Assembly: GCA_023053575.1 (NCBI GenBank)
Contig: JAKZAP010000006.1
Span: 11,045,280 to 11,109,279, forward strand
Source of the DNA: Branchinecta lynchi
Taxonomy: Eukaryota > Arthropoda > Branchiopoda > Anostraca > Branchinectidae
Direction of reading: 5' to 3'
DNA: 64,000 bases
Every line of letters begins with the position of its first letter. Within the stretch, counting starts at the first letter, position 1. The position numbers and the translations under genes are program-made. The notes below the pieces were generated by a model. That model had not been told where the DNA came from and ran no database searches. It worked only from the letters and a program-made list of their open reading frames with translations. Positions 10,331 through 20,986 of this stretch are shown piece by piece.

Positions 10331-11375
10331 ACTAGAAAAAAAAACATACGAGAAAACCAAAGTGTTTCTCTCGCAACATAATATCCATGGCAACACTGTC
10401 TGTAGGTCCCGTTTTTGGCCAGGGTAAACTGCCCAGAGTTACAATCCAAAATGTTTTGTCCTAATTTGTATCCAGTAGTAATTTTGAAGGTTATGATACC
10501 GAAGAGTGATTGAATCATAAAACGCGTGTTATAGTCATGAGAACGGATTGAAGCAGTCATATCTTTCATTCCGACAAATGGTGCTGGTAAACCTCAAAAT
10601 AAACCGATATTGTACCTAGCCCGTCAATTAGGTTGCGGCTTTTTCCCGCAAGAGGCCACAGGCCGCGACATTGAGTAAACGGAGTGCGCCCGCACGCCAC
10701 CGAGGTTAACCACACCAATTTTCACCCCAAGAACTGATTCAGCACAGTCCATCAATGTTCACCACCCATAAAACGGAATTTATTAGGCTGGATGTGGTTT
10801 GCGTTGAGCCCGTAATTTGTGAATGTGTGAAGCCTGACTCTGTCATGAAGATTTCAACCTGTCTTCTAATTAAATAATAACTGCTTCACACTATGACGGT
10901 GGAATTGGGCCTAGTTTCCCAGAAATTTGCGGTAGCCTACATGACAGCACTGTGGATCCGACGAACCTCAAAGAAAAAAAGATAGCAACCACTCCCTCTT
11001 TAATGACAGCCTGTTCGTAAAGCCCGGTTTCACAGAAAAAATTCTTGTTTGTCTTTGAGTTCGGGTCTAGTTAAGGTAACAGTGCTAGTCGAAGACTCAT
11101 ATAATGTTCTAATTCAACGTGTTGTTTATCTTTATGTTATTAACCACCTTTTAAGTCTTTTCAGAGATTTCTGGAATTTCCAGTTTAGTTCAGATTTACC
11201 ATTTACCCGGTAGAAAAACAAAACAGAAATACAGTGTTACTTTACGTCGAAAACAACTGGACAAAGGAAGTATTAAACGGGCAGATTTCTTAAATCCGGC
11301 TGAACGATCGAACAGGAAAGCGAAGCTGGAAGCTCGGATCGAAAAACTCGAACACTACAACACAATGCCCAGTCT
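10331..11375. other. Unassigned DNA
   Basis: No element termini, array or convincing coding frame recognised. A GC-rich stretch lies at about 10620-10700. Confidence 0.4.
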
Positions 11376-11682
11376 GCCACAAACCCCTGATTTTGGGAAA
11401 GCCTATGCCAAACGCTGGGTATACCTAACATTTGGTATACTCTATGCCTAACGCTGGATACACTATGCGAAATGCTGAATACTTGAATCCAATAAAATAT
11501 TGATGATTTGAGTGAAGCTCAGAAATCAACCAATCAGAATTCTGTAGTGGGGTAGGTCAGGGTTAGGGTACCAACAGCTATCCAGCGTTTGGCATAGCCA
11601 GCGTTAGGCATAGGCTATGCCAAACTTTAGATATGTATACCCAACGTTTTGCATAGGGTATCCAAAAATCAGGGGTTTGTTG
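11376..11682. mobile_element. Small inverted-repeat element (MITE-like), about 307 bp
   Basis: The ends are inverted copies: ACAAACCCCTGATTTTGG at the left and CCAAAAATCAGGGGTTTGT at the right. The arms continue with TATGCCAAACGCTGG-type motifs. The flanks show no clear target duplication, so the superfamily is open. Confidence 0.65.
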
Positions 11683-11869
11683 CTGACTGACAAGGCCTAT
11701 CGAATATCGGGTTTTCGACAACTTCCGTCGGTAGTGTCAGCCTGCAGTAAAATAGAGAAGATACGTCGATTTGTTTTTTCCTTCTTTTTTTTTGTACCTA
11801 TAATACTAACGCAACTTACTTCCATAATCACTCCCTATGTACCCCAATTTCGTACGGTACATTCTAACC

Positions 11870-11935
11870 CCTCTTTGCTACCTTCAATGTTTATTACTCT
11901 GTCGACGGTTGTCTGCGAGAAGTTTTTCCGTCAAG
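11870..11935. repeat. Left half of a conserved segment split by A4
   Basis: CTGTCGACGGTTGTCTGCG is identical at 43022-43040, and the flanking bases also align. The right half continues at 12977. See 42985-43235 and 16225-16365. Confidence 0.7.
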
Positions 11936-12976
11936 ACAAGACCAAAGGTTTCGATGGGATCCCAAAATCTAATATTTGCACCCGACAATTTGGTCTTGTA
12001 GATATTCGGTCTTAAGCAGACATCTTAAACATTTTTACTTTTAAAATTTACAAACAGGTTAAGGCCAGTGGTAATAATCGGAGAAGACCCAGTTCGTATT
12101 TGACAGTGCAACCGGATACGCCAGCTAAATTTCAACAAGTTCAGATATATTCAGATATTCGTTTTGCGCTGTCAAATATTGAAATATGGATTCAGCATAT
12201 GGTTTACCCTATAGCCTACGTCTTATCTCATTCCTTACTTACTTCTGCCCAACTTCCGGTTTCGGCCGAAGTCCGGACAAACTACTTATCTGGCAAAAAA
12301 CTAAAGCTCAAACACGAATTCAACATGTCTCCTTACCCCTACATCCAACCTCTAATCAACTTCAGATTAAGCCGGATTCCCGGTATCAGCCGGATTCCGA
12401 GCGATCTATACGTCCGGTGACAAAATGATTGGCATATTCATATTCTTACCTGCAAATCGAACATCTTATCAAATTTAAATAAAACTTTTACTTTTAACAA
12501 ATTCTCCGGCTTTGGCCGGATTCTGGACGAACTAATTGTCCGGCGAGAAAATAAGTTTTATATTCGGACTCAGCACGTCTCCTTGTCCCTAAATGGAACC
12601 TCTAATCAACTTCATATTAAACTTTTACTTTTCAAAAATTTTACGGTTTTCGAAGGATTCCGGGTGATCCATTTGTCCGGCGAGAAAATAAATTTCATAT
12701 TCGAATTCAGCATGTCTCCTTACCCTAAATCAACTATCTCAACAGGTGTCAACAAATATTTGTTTTTCCCCTTAATTTGAAACCACTCCTCCACCCTCAA
12801 ATATAGGTCTACAGATCCCATCTTCGAACTTGACCTGTACTTTGACCCAAAGAATCCTCGCACCAAGTTTCATAAAAATATCTCAATACCCTCGAGAGTT
12901 ATCGTGCGGACAGACAGACGGACAACTTTTGGGATGTTATCGGTATCCCTCCACTTACGTTTTGGGATCCCAAAAA
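11936..12976 (+). mobile_element. Family A element A4, with an empty paralogous site in the window
   Basis: Runs from ACAAGACCAAAGG to GGGATCCCAAAAA with both ends intact and a 136-bp-type core. The sequence either side is continuous at 43020-43230 without the element. The empty site reads CATCAGAAAAAACGG, so the element went into an A/T run without a target duplication. Confidence 0.85.
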
Positions 12977-13190
12977 CCGGTTATGTAAATTGTTTCCCTG
13001 TTTTCGCTTTAAGTCAACGGGTTTTGGAAAAGGCTGAAAACAGCCAAAAACCGTGGGTCATTTGCTGAAAGCACAACCTAGTTTTAAAGTATTCAAATAT
13101 TTTAGAATACTGTAAGTTGAAGAGTAAATAGTGCGAGGGGTCGTTTAACAGTTTGAAGTCCAGGGAGCGGGACACAAGAGGAATGTTTTA
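12977..13190. repeat. Right half of the conserved segment split by A4
   Basis: GGTTATGTAAATTGTTTCCC, AAGTCAACGG, GGAAAAGGCT, AAGTTGAAGAGTAAA and GTGCGAGGGGTC occur in the same order at 43060-43235, and more loosely at 16250-16360. It could be a duplicated 5' gene region or an unclassified repeat. Confidence 0.65.
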
Positions 13191-13269
13191 TTATTTGAAG
13201 TACACGCTTAATCTTTTACTCGTTCGGAACCATTCCATGTTTGCCAGAATGGATAAGGTTAATTTTTAA

Positions 13270-15240
13270 TGCACCTGAGCTTACTCAAGTGCCATATAGC
13301 GATCGTAATGTCTGTCTGTCTCTCCGCATTTTGCTAGTTTGCGAACTTCCAAATGACCTAGGACGATAAAACTTGGCATGCGTATCAGGGACCCAACCGG
13401 ATTAACTTGAATCACTTCCCCGATCTGACCATCAATGTGGGAGTGGCAAGATGGGGCATCCGAAAATTAGTAACATTCATAACTTTGGAACAGATAATCG
13501 GGCGTGCGTTAAACTTGACAGGTATCAAGAACAGTTAAAGTGTCTTAGATATTCATTGTCAAATTCGGATTGGATCCGATAACTGGGGGGGGGGGGGCTG
13601 GAGGGGGACACCTGAAATCTCTTGAAACGTTTTTTCTAGTTTTTGTCAAACCCCTACCCCTTTCTTCACACTAGTATAGCTCTGCGCCTGGATGAGTCAT
13701 TCTTTCTTCACACTAGTATAGCTCTGCTCGTGGATTAGTCATTCTTTGCTTAAATTCGTTCGGAGAGAGCTAAAGCAATCGAAGGTCGAAGGGGTTGGTA
13801 TAATAAGTTGTTGAACCTTAGTAGGGGTTGATATAGATTAGGGGGTGCTAGGAAGATGAAACTTGGCAGGCGTATCAGGACCCGATCAAACAAACCTGGC
13901 AATAATCAGTTTCCCGATCCGACCATCTGGTATGGGGGGAGTGGAGGTTGGGGGAATCCGGAAAATTGAGTGGTGTCTAACTTTCCAACGGGTGATCGGA
14001 TTGAAATAAAACTTAATGCCTGAATAAATGAGTTATCTCTGATGTTCCATTTGAAGTACGAACTGGACTCGATAGTTGAAGTACGAACTGGACTCGATAG
14101 CTATCGAGGAGTTGGGGGGGGGGCCGGAAATCCCGAGAAACGGTTAGAATGGAGGGATCGGAGTGAAACTTGCTGGGAATAACAGGCATCTGCTCCAGAT
14201 AAATCATTTACACATTTGGACTGGATCCGGACACTTTGGGGGAGGGGTGTTTCCCGGAATTCCGATGATGGTGGTTCTGGGGATTTTCACGACGAAACTT
14301 GGGAGGCGTATCAGGGACCCTATCAAACTGACTTGTAAGTAAAAATTTACTCGATCCGAGAGTCGTGGGGGAGTAGCGGAAGGGGGAATCCTGAATATTG
14401 AGTCGTGCGTAACTTTGGAACGGGTGATCGGATTTGAGTGAAATTTTGTAATTGTCTCTGGTCATATTTTTCATGTCCGGACCGGATCCGACAACAACTG
14501 GAGGGGGGGGGGGATACGTGACCGGCTTAGACTGGAGAGATCGGGATGGAACTTTGTGGGAATAAGTAACAAATGCTCCGGATAAATCAGTTACAGAACC
14601 GGATTGGCCCAGGCCACTGTGGGGGGAGTTTAAGGGGAAGTCCAGAATTCCGGTGATCGTGATTAAACGTACTTCCAGGTGTGCTAGGACGATGAAACTT
14701 GGTTGGAATATTAGAAATTCGACAAGATTGGCTTAGAAATCGCCACTTTCCAAATCTGACCATTCCTTAAAGTACCAACCATGACCGCAAATTAATACTT
14801 TTAAGCAAAATACGCATTTTCATGATCTCCGTGAGCCCATTACCATTTTTGCCTCAAGGGTTTTGCTTACAAATGAGGTTCTAGCTCACTTAAAGTGCCT
14901 ATCTTCACGGCAAGGTCGAAAAGTACTTTTTATCAAATGATGCCTTCTAGCTACTAGCAGGCGAAACCCTAGACGAAGTAGAGGTCCGTCTCCTCGAAAC
15001 GGGAAATTACGCAGCAACAATTCAAAGAAGAAACGTACTTGATATAAATGTCGAAACCATATTGAAGACCATTAAACCGCCCAACGAAGAAGAGGAGTTC
15101 TAGAAATACCTTTTACAGTACTTTTTACTTACTAGTGTATAATAAAATAATATTCGACTCTGTACAAAACTCCCAAACAAAAACTCCCGCCAACATTTTG
15201 CCTATTCTTGCAAGTGCCAAATGAACTTTCAGCTCTTGTT
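13270..15240 (+). mobile_element. Family B element B1 (about 2.0 kb)
   Basis: Starts with a hairpin (GCACCTGAG, CTTA loop, CTCAAGTGC), then CATATAGCGATCG and a GTCT-type microsatellite. A degenerate core follows, rich in GATGAAACTTGG, GGATCCGG and G runs. The end is CAAGTGCC...CAGCTCTTGTT at about 15240. B7 (48455-52122) is a near full-length paralogue. There is no coding sequence. It interrupts a coding-like frame at 15237-15358. Confidence 0.8.
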
Positions 15241-15358
15241 GATAGGCTTGTGCATATTTTTTAGAACATTTTACTACTTCCTTGAGCTGGGGCAGAGCTG
15301 CAAGTGGCAAAATGGCAATCCTGGCAAATGGATCAACCAGTTCGCGGATAACTTGTAT
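15237..15358 (-). CDS. Coding-like exon fragment of unknown identity
   Basis: On the minus strand, about 35-40 codons have a protein-like composition (VIRELVDPFARIAILPLAAL, then KEVVKCSKKYAQAYQQ). Upstream there is an in-frame stop near 15353, so a splice acceptor (TACAAG) would have to open the exon. Downstream the frame passes straight into the CTTGTT end of B1, so the original 3' part is missing or lies beyond B1. I do not recognise the family; chance cannot be excluded. Confidence 0.25.
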
Positions 15359-16224
15359 TTAGATTGACGTGGATTTTCCCTTTCGTTCCCGTTGATTATC
15401 TATCTGCTTAGCTCTCACGGCAGGTGGGAGATTTGACAGACATGGCGAGGGAAACAGGAAGTACAATCCATCAAGAAATGTTTTTGAAACGAAAATGTCG
15501 AAGTGTGTGATTACAGCTATCTTAACTCGTATTGAATACGCGACCATGAAACATTCATTTCACGTGATTTTGGTCGGGATCGTTCAGGCGATGAGGTGAC
15601 GTGCCAGCCGTTGGCGTTGGGGTCACTTGAAAACATTGTATGATATTATATTTGTCACTCTAAAAGCCAAAGGGCTGAAGAACCATAGCAATACACAAAA
15701 ACAAAATAACAAACTGATCCTTAAATACAACTGAAAAGTAAAATAAATATATTTGTGTTTCGTCGACAGCTTGAGGAATATAATTGAAATATAACTGTCA
15801 TTGTTCAACATTTACCCCGTCCATTCCAGATTGAACTCATTTACTCCAAATATTTCTTCTCAAATTTGTATTCCATACATTTGCGCATAAAATGCAGAAC
15901 ACACACGGGCAAAAGTAAGATGCTTTCGCGGCTCGGTCTTTTTAAATAATCTTTCAAGCGGTCAAGTCTCCCAAGAGGGATGTTGTCCTAGCCGCGTTGG
16001 TCCGTTACATAACGTCAATCAAAGTCTGACAAGCGGTCAAGATCCTGCACATCTTTACGTGCTAACCTCACTTCCCGCCTTGTATAAATGGCCAGGATCT
16101 CCCTGTGAATCAGGTATCTGCCCGCAGGGTTGCCACATGTCGCACGATAGTGTGAATTGTCACTCTATTTTATTTGTCTCTTAATTCTCTGAGTTGTCGT
16201 GTTTTGCTACATTCGAAGCGCATC
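15359..16224. other. Unassigned DNA with a possible promoter
   Basis: No element ends or ORFs are convincing. TATAAATGG at about 16083 followed by pyrimidine-rich sequence could be a TATA box about 150 bases upstream of the conserved segment at 16225; the call is weak. Confidence 0.3.
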
Positions 16225-16365
16225 ATGCTGTTAGTGATTGTCTGAGAGAAGAAACGGTTAAGTAAATTTTTCGCTCTTGCTGCTAAAACTCAACGGTCTC
16301 TGAAAGCAGAGCCTAGTACTTAAAGAAGGAATAATGTGAGGGGTCGTTTATGCCTTTGACGAGTG
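16225..16365. repeat. Third, diverged copy of the conserved segment
   Basis: ATCATGCTGTTAGTGATTGT, CTGAGAGAAG, AAACGGTTAAGTAAATTT, ACTCAACGG and GTGAGGGGTCGTTTA align in order with 43015-43220 and with the flanks of A4. The junction AACGGTTAAGTAAAT could be a splice donor. No product is recognised. Confidence 0.55.
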
Positions 16366-16486
16366 GTTATTGCATCCCGTCTACTCGTCTCGAAGGTTTT
16401 CCGTCATTGATTGCTTACGCAACCATAATTTGTTGCGTGAGATTGTCAGGAATGTGATGTATGTTGATTTCTGTAGATCCTGTCTG

Positions 16487-16920
16487 GTTTTGGGGATCCC
16501 AAAACGGAATGGGGGGTGGGGGTACCTATGACTTCGTAAAACTTCCGTCCGTCTGTCAGCACGATAACTTTAGGTCAAGGGAGAGGTCGAATTCGTAGAT
16601 AGGCTCAAAATTTAGGGTGGGGGTTCAAATTAAGGAGGGAACAATTTTTTTTTTAACAGATAATGAGGTAAGAAGACATGCTGAACACGAATATGAAAAC
16701 TACTTTCTTGCCGGACAAGTAGTTAGCCAGAAATCCGGCCAAAACCTGAAAGTTTGTTAATAGTAAATGTTTTATTTAAAGTTGATTAGATGTTCGATTT
16801 AAGGGTAAGAAGACATGCTCAATGTTTATTTGAAAATCATTTTCTCGTTGGACAAGTAGTTCGTGCGGAATCCAGCCGAAACCGGACATTTTTTTAAGAG
16901 TAAAAGTTTTATCTGAAGTT
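16487..16920 (-). mobile_element. Family A element A5, missing its CTTGTT end
   Basis: Begins TTTTGGGGATCCCAAAACGG with the TACCTATGAC segment and the GTCCGTCTGTC block, then two core units. It breaks off at GAAGTTG, where a (TTTA)n run of about 28 bases separates it from A6. Confidence 0.75.
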
Positions 16921-16948
16921 GTTTATTTTATTTATTTATTTGTTAATA

Positions 16949-17400
16949 GAACAAGACCTGAAGTTTCGATGGGACCCCAAAAATCTAATATTTGATCCAG
17001 ACAATTGGGTCTTGTCTTCGCCAGATCCAGTCTTCATCGGGGAAAACCAAGTTCAGATATACCTCTATAAGCCATATCTATTTTGACGATACTGACCGAA
17101 ACTTTCTGCTTTACTTCTACCAAATCTCCGGTTTCGTCTGAATTCCGAGTGAACTACATGTCCAGCAAAAAAAGAAAATTCAGAGACGAATTCAGCGTAT
17201 CTCCTTATTGCTGTAAACAACATCTAATCAACTTCAAGTAAAACTTTTCAACCGGATTCCGGACGAATTATATGTCCGGGTAAAAAATGATTGTCATATA
17301 CAGACTCAGCGTCTTTTCTTAGTATTAAATCTGTCATCTAATCAACTTCAAATTAAACTTTCGCTTTTAACAAATTTTCAGGTTTGGCCGGATTCCGGGA
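16949..17400 (+). mobile_element. Family A element A6, left end only
   Basis: Begins AACAAGACCTGAAG, GATGGGACCCC (one base changed from the usual palindrome) and continues into core units. It stops at GATTCCGGGA next to A7, which runs the other way. Confidence 0.7.
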
Positions 17401-17409
17401 TTCTGGATT

Positions 17410-18666
17410 CTGTAAGCACGATAACTCTCGAAGGAAATGAGATATTTTGATGAAACTTGGTGTGAGGATTCTTTGAGTCAAGGGTAAGGTCAAGTTCGTG
17501 GATGGGTTCTGTAGCCCTATATTTAGGGGTGGGGGAGGGGGTTCAAGGGACAAACAAAATATTTTTAAACAACTAATGTGATAGTCGATTATGCTGAGCA
17601 CGATGGTGAAAATTATTTTCTCGCCGGACAAGTAGTTCGCCCGGAATCCGGCAAAAACCGGAAAGTTTGTTTAAAGTAAACTTTCATCTGAAGTAGATTA
17701 AATGTTTTATTTAGGGGTAAGAAGACATGCTAAGCACGATGGTGACACCCATTTTCTCGCTGGACAAGTAGTTCGTCCGGAATCCGGCAAAAACCAGAAA
17801 GTTGGTTAAAAGTAAAAGTTTCATTTGAAGTTGATTAAATGTTTGATTTGGAGGTAAAAAGACATGCTGAACGTGATGGTGAAAATCATTTTCTCGCCGG
17901 ACAAGTATTTCGTCCGTAGTCCGGCCGAAACCGGAAAGTTTGTTAAAAGTAAAAGTTTTATTTGAATTAGATTAAATGTTTGATTCAAGGGTAAGAAGAC
18001 ATGGTAAACAGGATGGTGAAAACCGTTTTCTCGCTGGACAATCAGTTCGTCCGGAATCCGGCAAAACCCGGAAAGTTGGTTAGAAGTAAAAGTTTAATTT
18101 GAAGTTGATTAATTGTTTGTAACAAGACATGCTGAAAACCATTTCTCGCCAGACAACTAGTTCGCCTGGAATTCGGCCAAAACCGGAAAGTATGTTAAAA
18201 GCAAAATTTTTATCTGAAGTTGATTAGATGATAGATTTAGGGATAAGAACAGACACCGAGTCTGTACATGACAATCATCTTTTACCCGGACATATAATTA
18301 GTCCGGAATCCGGTTGTACCCGCATTTTTTTTTAAGTCAACGTTTTATTTAAAGTTGTTTACATTTTCTTTATAGGGATAAGGAGATACGCTGGATTCGT
18401 TTCTGAATTTTTTTTTGCGTGAGTAGTAGTTCGCTCGGAATTCGGTCGAAACCGCAAATTTGGCAGAAGTAAAGCAGGAAGTTTCGGTCAGTATCGTCAA
18501 AATAGATACGGCTAATAGAGGTATAGATAGATAGATAGATAGAATATCTGAACTCGGTTTTCTCTAATGATTAGCCTGGCGAAGACTGGATCTGGCGAAG
18601 ACAAGACCCAATTGTCTGGATCAAATCTTAGATTTTTGGGATCCCATCGACACCTTTGGTCTTGTT
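17410..18666 (-). mobile_element. Family A element A7, truncated at the microsatellite
   Basis: Begins inside the conserved GTAAGCACGATAACTCTCGA block, has about seven core units, a (GATA)n run at about 18527-18541, and the full GGGATCCCATCGACACC...GGTCTTGTT end. With A6 it forms a large inverted repeat, and A6/A7 may be one rearranged insertion. Confidence 0.75.
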
Positions 18667-19575
18667 TCATTTGCAGTTAAGGTGTGACCTTTAAGGGAGC
18701 TAGAAATTCATTTGCAATCAAAATGCATGAGACAAAAATTATCATGGGCTCATGGGGATCAGAGAAAGTATATTTTGCTTAAAACTATTTTTTTATGGTC
18801 GGATTTTGGAAGCCAATTTTGTCGAATCTCAAATTTTTCCAGCGAAGTTTCATGGTCCTAGCAAATCTGGAAGTACCTTAACTTGCTACCACCGGAATCC
18901 CCCCCCACCACCAACTTTCCCCACAGCGCCCGGATCCAATCCGTATTCTGTAAATGGTTTATCTAGAGCATTTGTTTGTTATTCTGACCAAGTTCCGTAA
19001 CGATCTCTCCTGTCTAAGCGGGTCACGCATTTCCCCGCCCCCTCCTCCAAACAGTTGTCGGATCCGGTCCGGACATGAGAAAGAACGTCTGAGACATGTC
19101 CTCTGTTCAGTTAATAGAGTTTACTGGAATCCGATCACCCGTTCCAAAGTTACGCATGCCTCTTTATTCCGGATTCTCCCTCCCTCCGCTCCCCCACGAT
19201 GATCGAATCGAGAAAATTTGTATTTGCAAGTCAGTTTGATCGGGTCCCTGATATGCCTACCAAGTTTCGTCGGGAAAATCCCCGAAACTGCCATCACCGG
19301 AATTCCGGGACCCCCCCCCCCCACACCCAAAAAAGGTGTCCGTATCCAGTCCATTTCTGTAAACGATCACTCCATTCTAACTGTGCCTCGAGATTTCCGG
19401 CCTCCTCCCCAACTCCACTACAACTGTCGAATCCTGTCCGGACTGGGACATCAGATATATCTCATCTATTCAGTTATTAAGTTTCATTCCAATCCGATCA
19501 CCTGTTCGAAAGTTACGCACTATTCACTTTTCCTGATTCCCCCTCCCTCCATTTCCCCCACGGTGGTCGGATAAG
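18667..19575 (-). mobile_element. Family B interior fragment (no ends)
   Basis: Starts directly after the CTTGTT end of A7. It contains family B core motifs in reverse orientation (AAGTTTCATGGTCCTAGC, GGAAGTACCTTAAC, CCGATCACCCGTTC, CGGATCCGGTCC). Neither terminal hairpin is present. Overlapping frames of 77-118 codons here are G/C-run artefacts. Confidence 0.6.
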
Positions 19576-19684
19576 TTTAGACCCGATGGTCACTCGCTAG
19601 GTAAGAAAGGTCGTGGTTTGGCAATTTATACGTATTAAAGACTGAGCTCCAGAGCAATCGTTTTGAATGATTATGACCAGATCA

Positions 19685-20637
19685 GTTTTGGGATCCAAAA
19701 ACGTAAGTGGAGGGATACCTATGACATTGTAAAAGTTGTCGGTCTGTCCGTCCGTCCGTCTGTTAGCACGATAACTCTCGAAGGGGTTCAGATATTTTGT
19801 TTGGCACGATGACTTTTTAGGTCAAAGGACAGGTCAAGTTCGAAGATGGGCTCTGTAGCTCTATATTTAGGGGTGGGGGAGGGGTTTCAAATTAAGGGGC
19901 AAACAAAAATATGTTTTAAAAGCTATTGAGATAGTTTATTTATGGGTAAGGAGACATGATGAATCCGAATATGAGAGTTATTTTCTTGCCGGACAAGTAG
20001 TTCACCCGGAATCCGGCGAAAACTGGGCATAAAGTTTGTCGACCAATTTTTGGCTATATCAGCCCCTACCCCTTTATTCTCAAACTAGTATAGCTCTGCG
20101 CGTGGATGCCGACGATTCATTTGTTTATTCTATGGACGTCGGAGAGATCTAGTGTAATCGAAGGTCGAAGGGGTAGATATATGATGTTCAAACGAGGAAG
20201 TATGTTGTTCAAGCGAGAATGTTCTTCAATGAGGATCCACTGGTAAAGTACAGGTCAAGTTCGTAGATGGGTCCGTTAGTTTTATCTTTCGAGGCAGAGG
20301 AAGGATTTCGAATTTACGGTAAAAACATGTATGTTTTATAAGCTTACAAGATATTCATTGAGGGGGTAAGGAGGTCCGCTGAATCCATATCTGATTTTAG
20401 TTTTCTTGCTGGATAAATGGTTCATCACGAATTCGGCTGAAACTGAAATTTGGTTGAAGCTCAAAGTTGTTTCTGAAATCGAGTATAGCCTCCGTATCGG
20501 GGCAAGGAAACATGCTGAATCCATTTTTGAACTTTATTTTAACAGTAAATATATTCAAGGAATCTGACGAAGACCGAATGGCGAAGACATGAGCCAATTG
20601 TTTGAACCAATGTTGGATTTTTGGGATCCCGTCAAAA
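19685..20637 (-). mobile_element. Family A element A8 with a module shared with family B
   Basis: Begins TTTTGGGATCCAAAAACG with GTCTGTCCGTCCGTCCG. At 20030-20195 it contains the CCCCTACCCCTTTATTC, CTAGTATAGCTCTGCGCG and AATCGAAGGTCGAAGGGG module that also lies in A13, B1 and B7. It ends at GGGATCCCGTCAAAAC, lacking the final CTTGTT. Confidence 0.7.
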
Positions 20638-20986
20638 CTAATGGGATAGTTGACTATGGGGTAAGAAGACTTGCTGAACACGATGGGAATCCTTCAAAAA
20701 CCGGAAAGTTGGTTAAAAGTAAAAGTTTCATTTGAAGTTCATTAAAATGTTCGATTTAGGGGTAAGAAGACATGCTGATCACTTCTATGAAAAACATTTT
20801 CTACCTTGACAACTAATTTGCCCGGAATCCGGCCATAACCGGAAAATGTGTTAAAGGCAAAACTTGTATTTGAAGTTGATTAGATGACAGATTTAAGGAT
20901 ATGACGAGACGCTGAGCCTGTATATGACAATCTTTTGTTTACCCAGACACATAATTCGTCCGGAATCCGGTTGTAAACTGATTTTT

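Noticed and set aside
11558..11570. Telomere-like AGGGTTAGGG
   Set aside because: A single short occurrence inside a MITE-like element, not a telomeric tract.
18752..19574. Several overlapping frames of 77-118 codons rich in proline
   Set aside because: They come from C and G runs of a family B core and occur on both strands.
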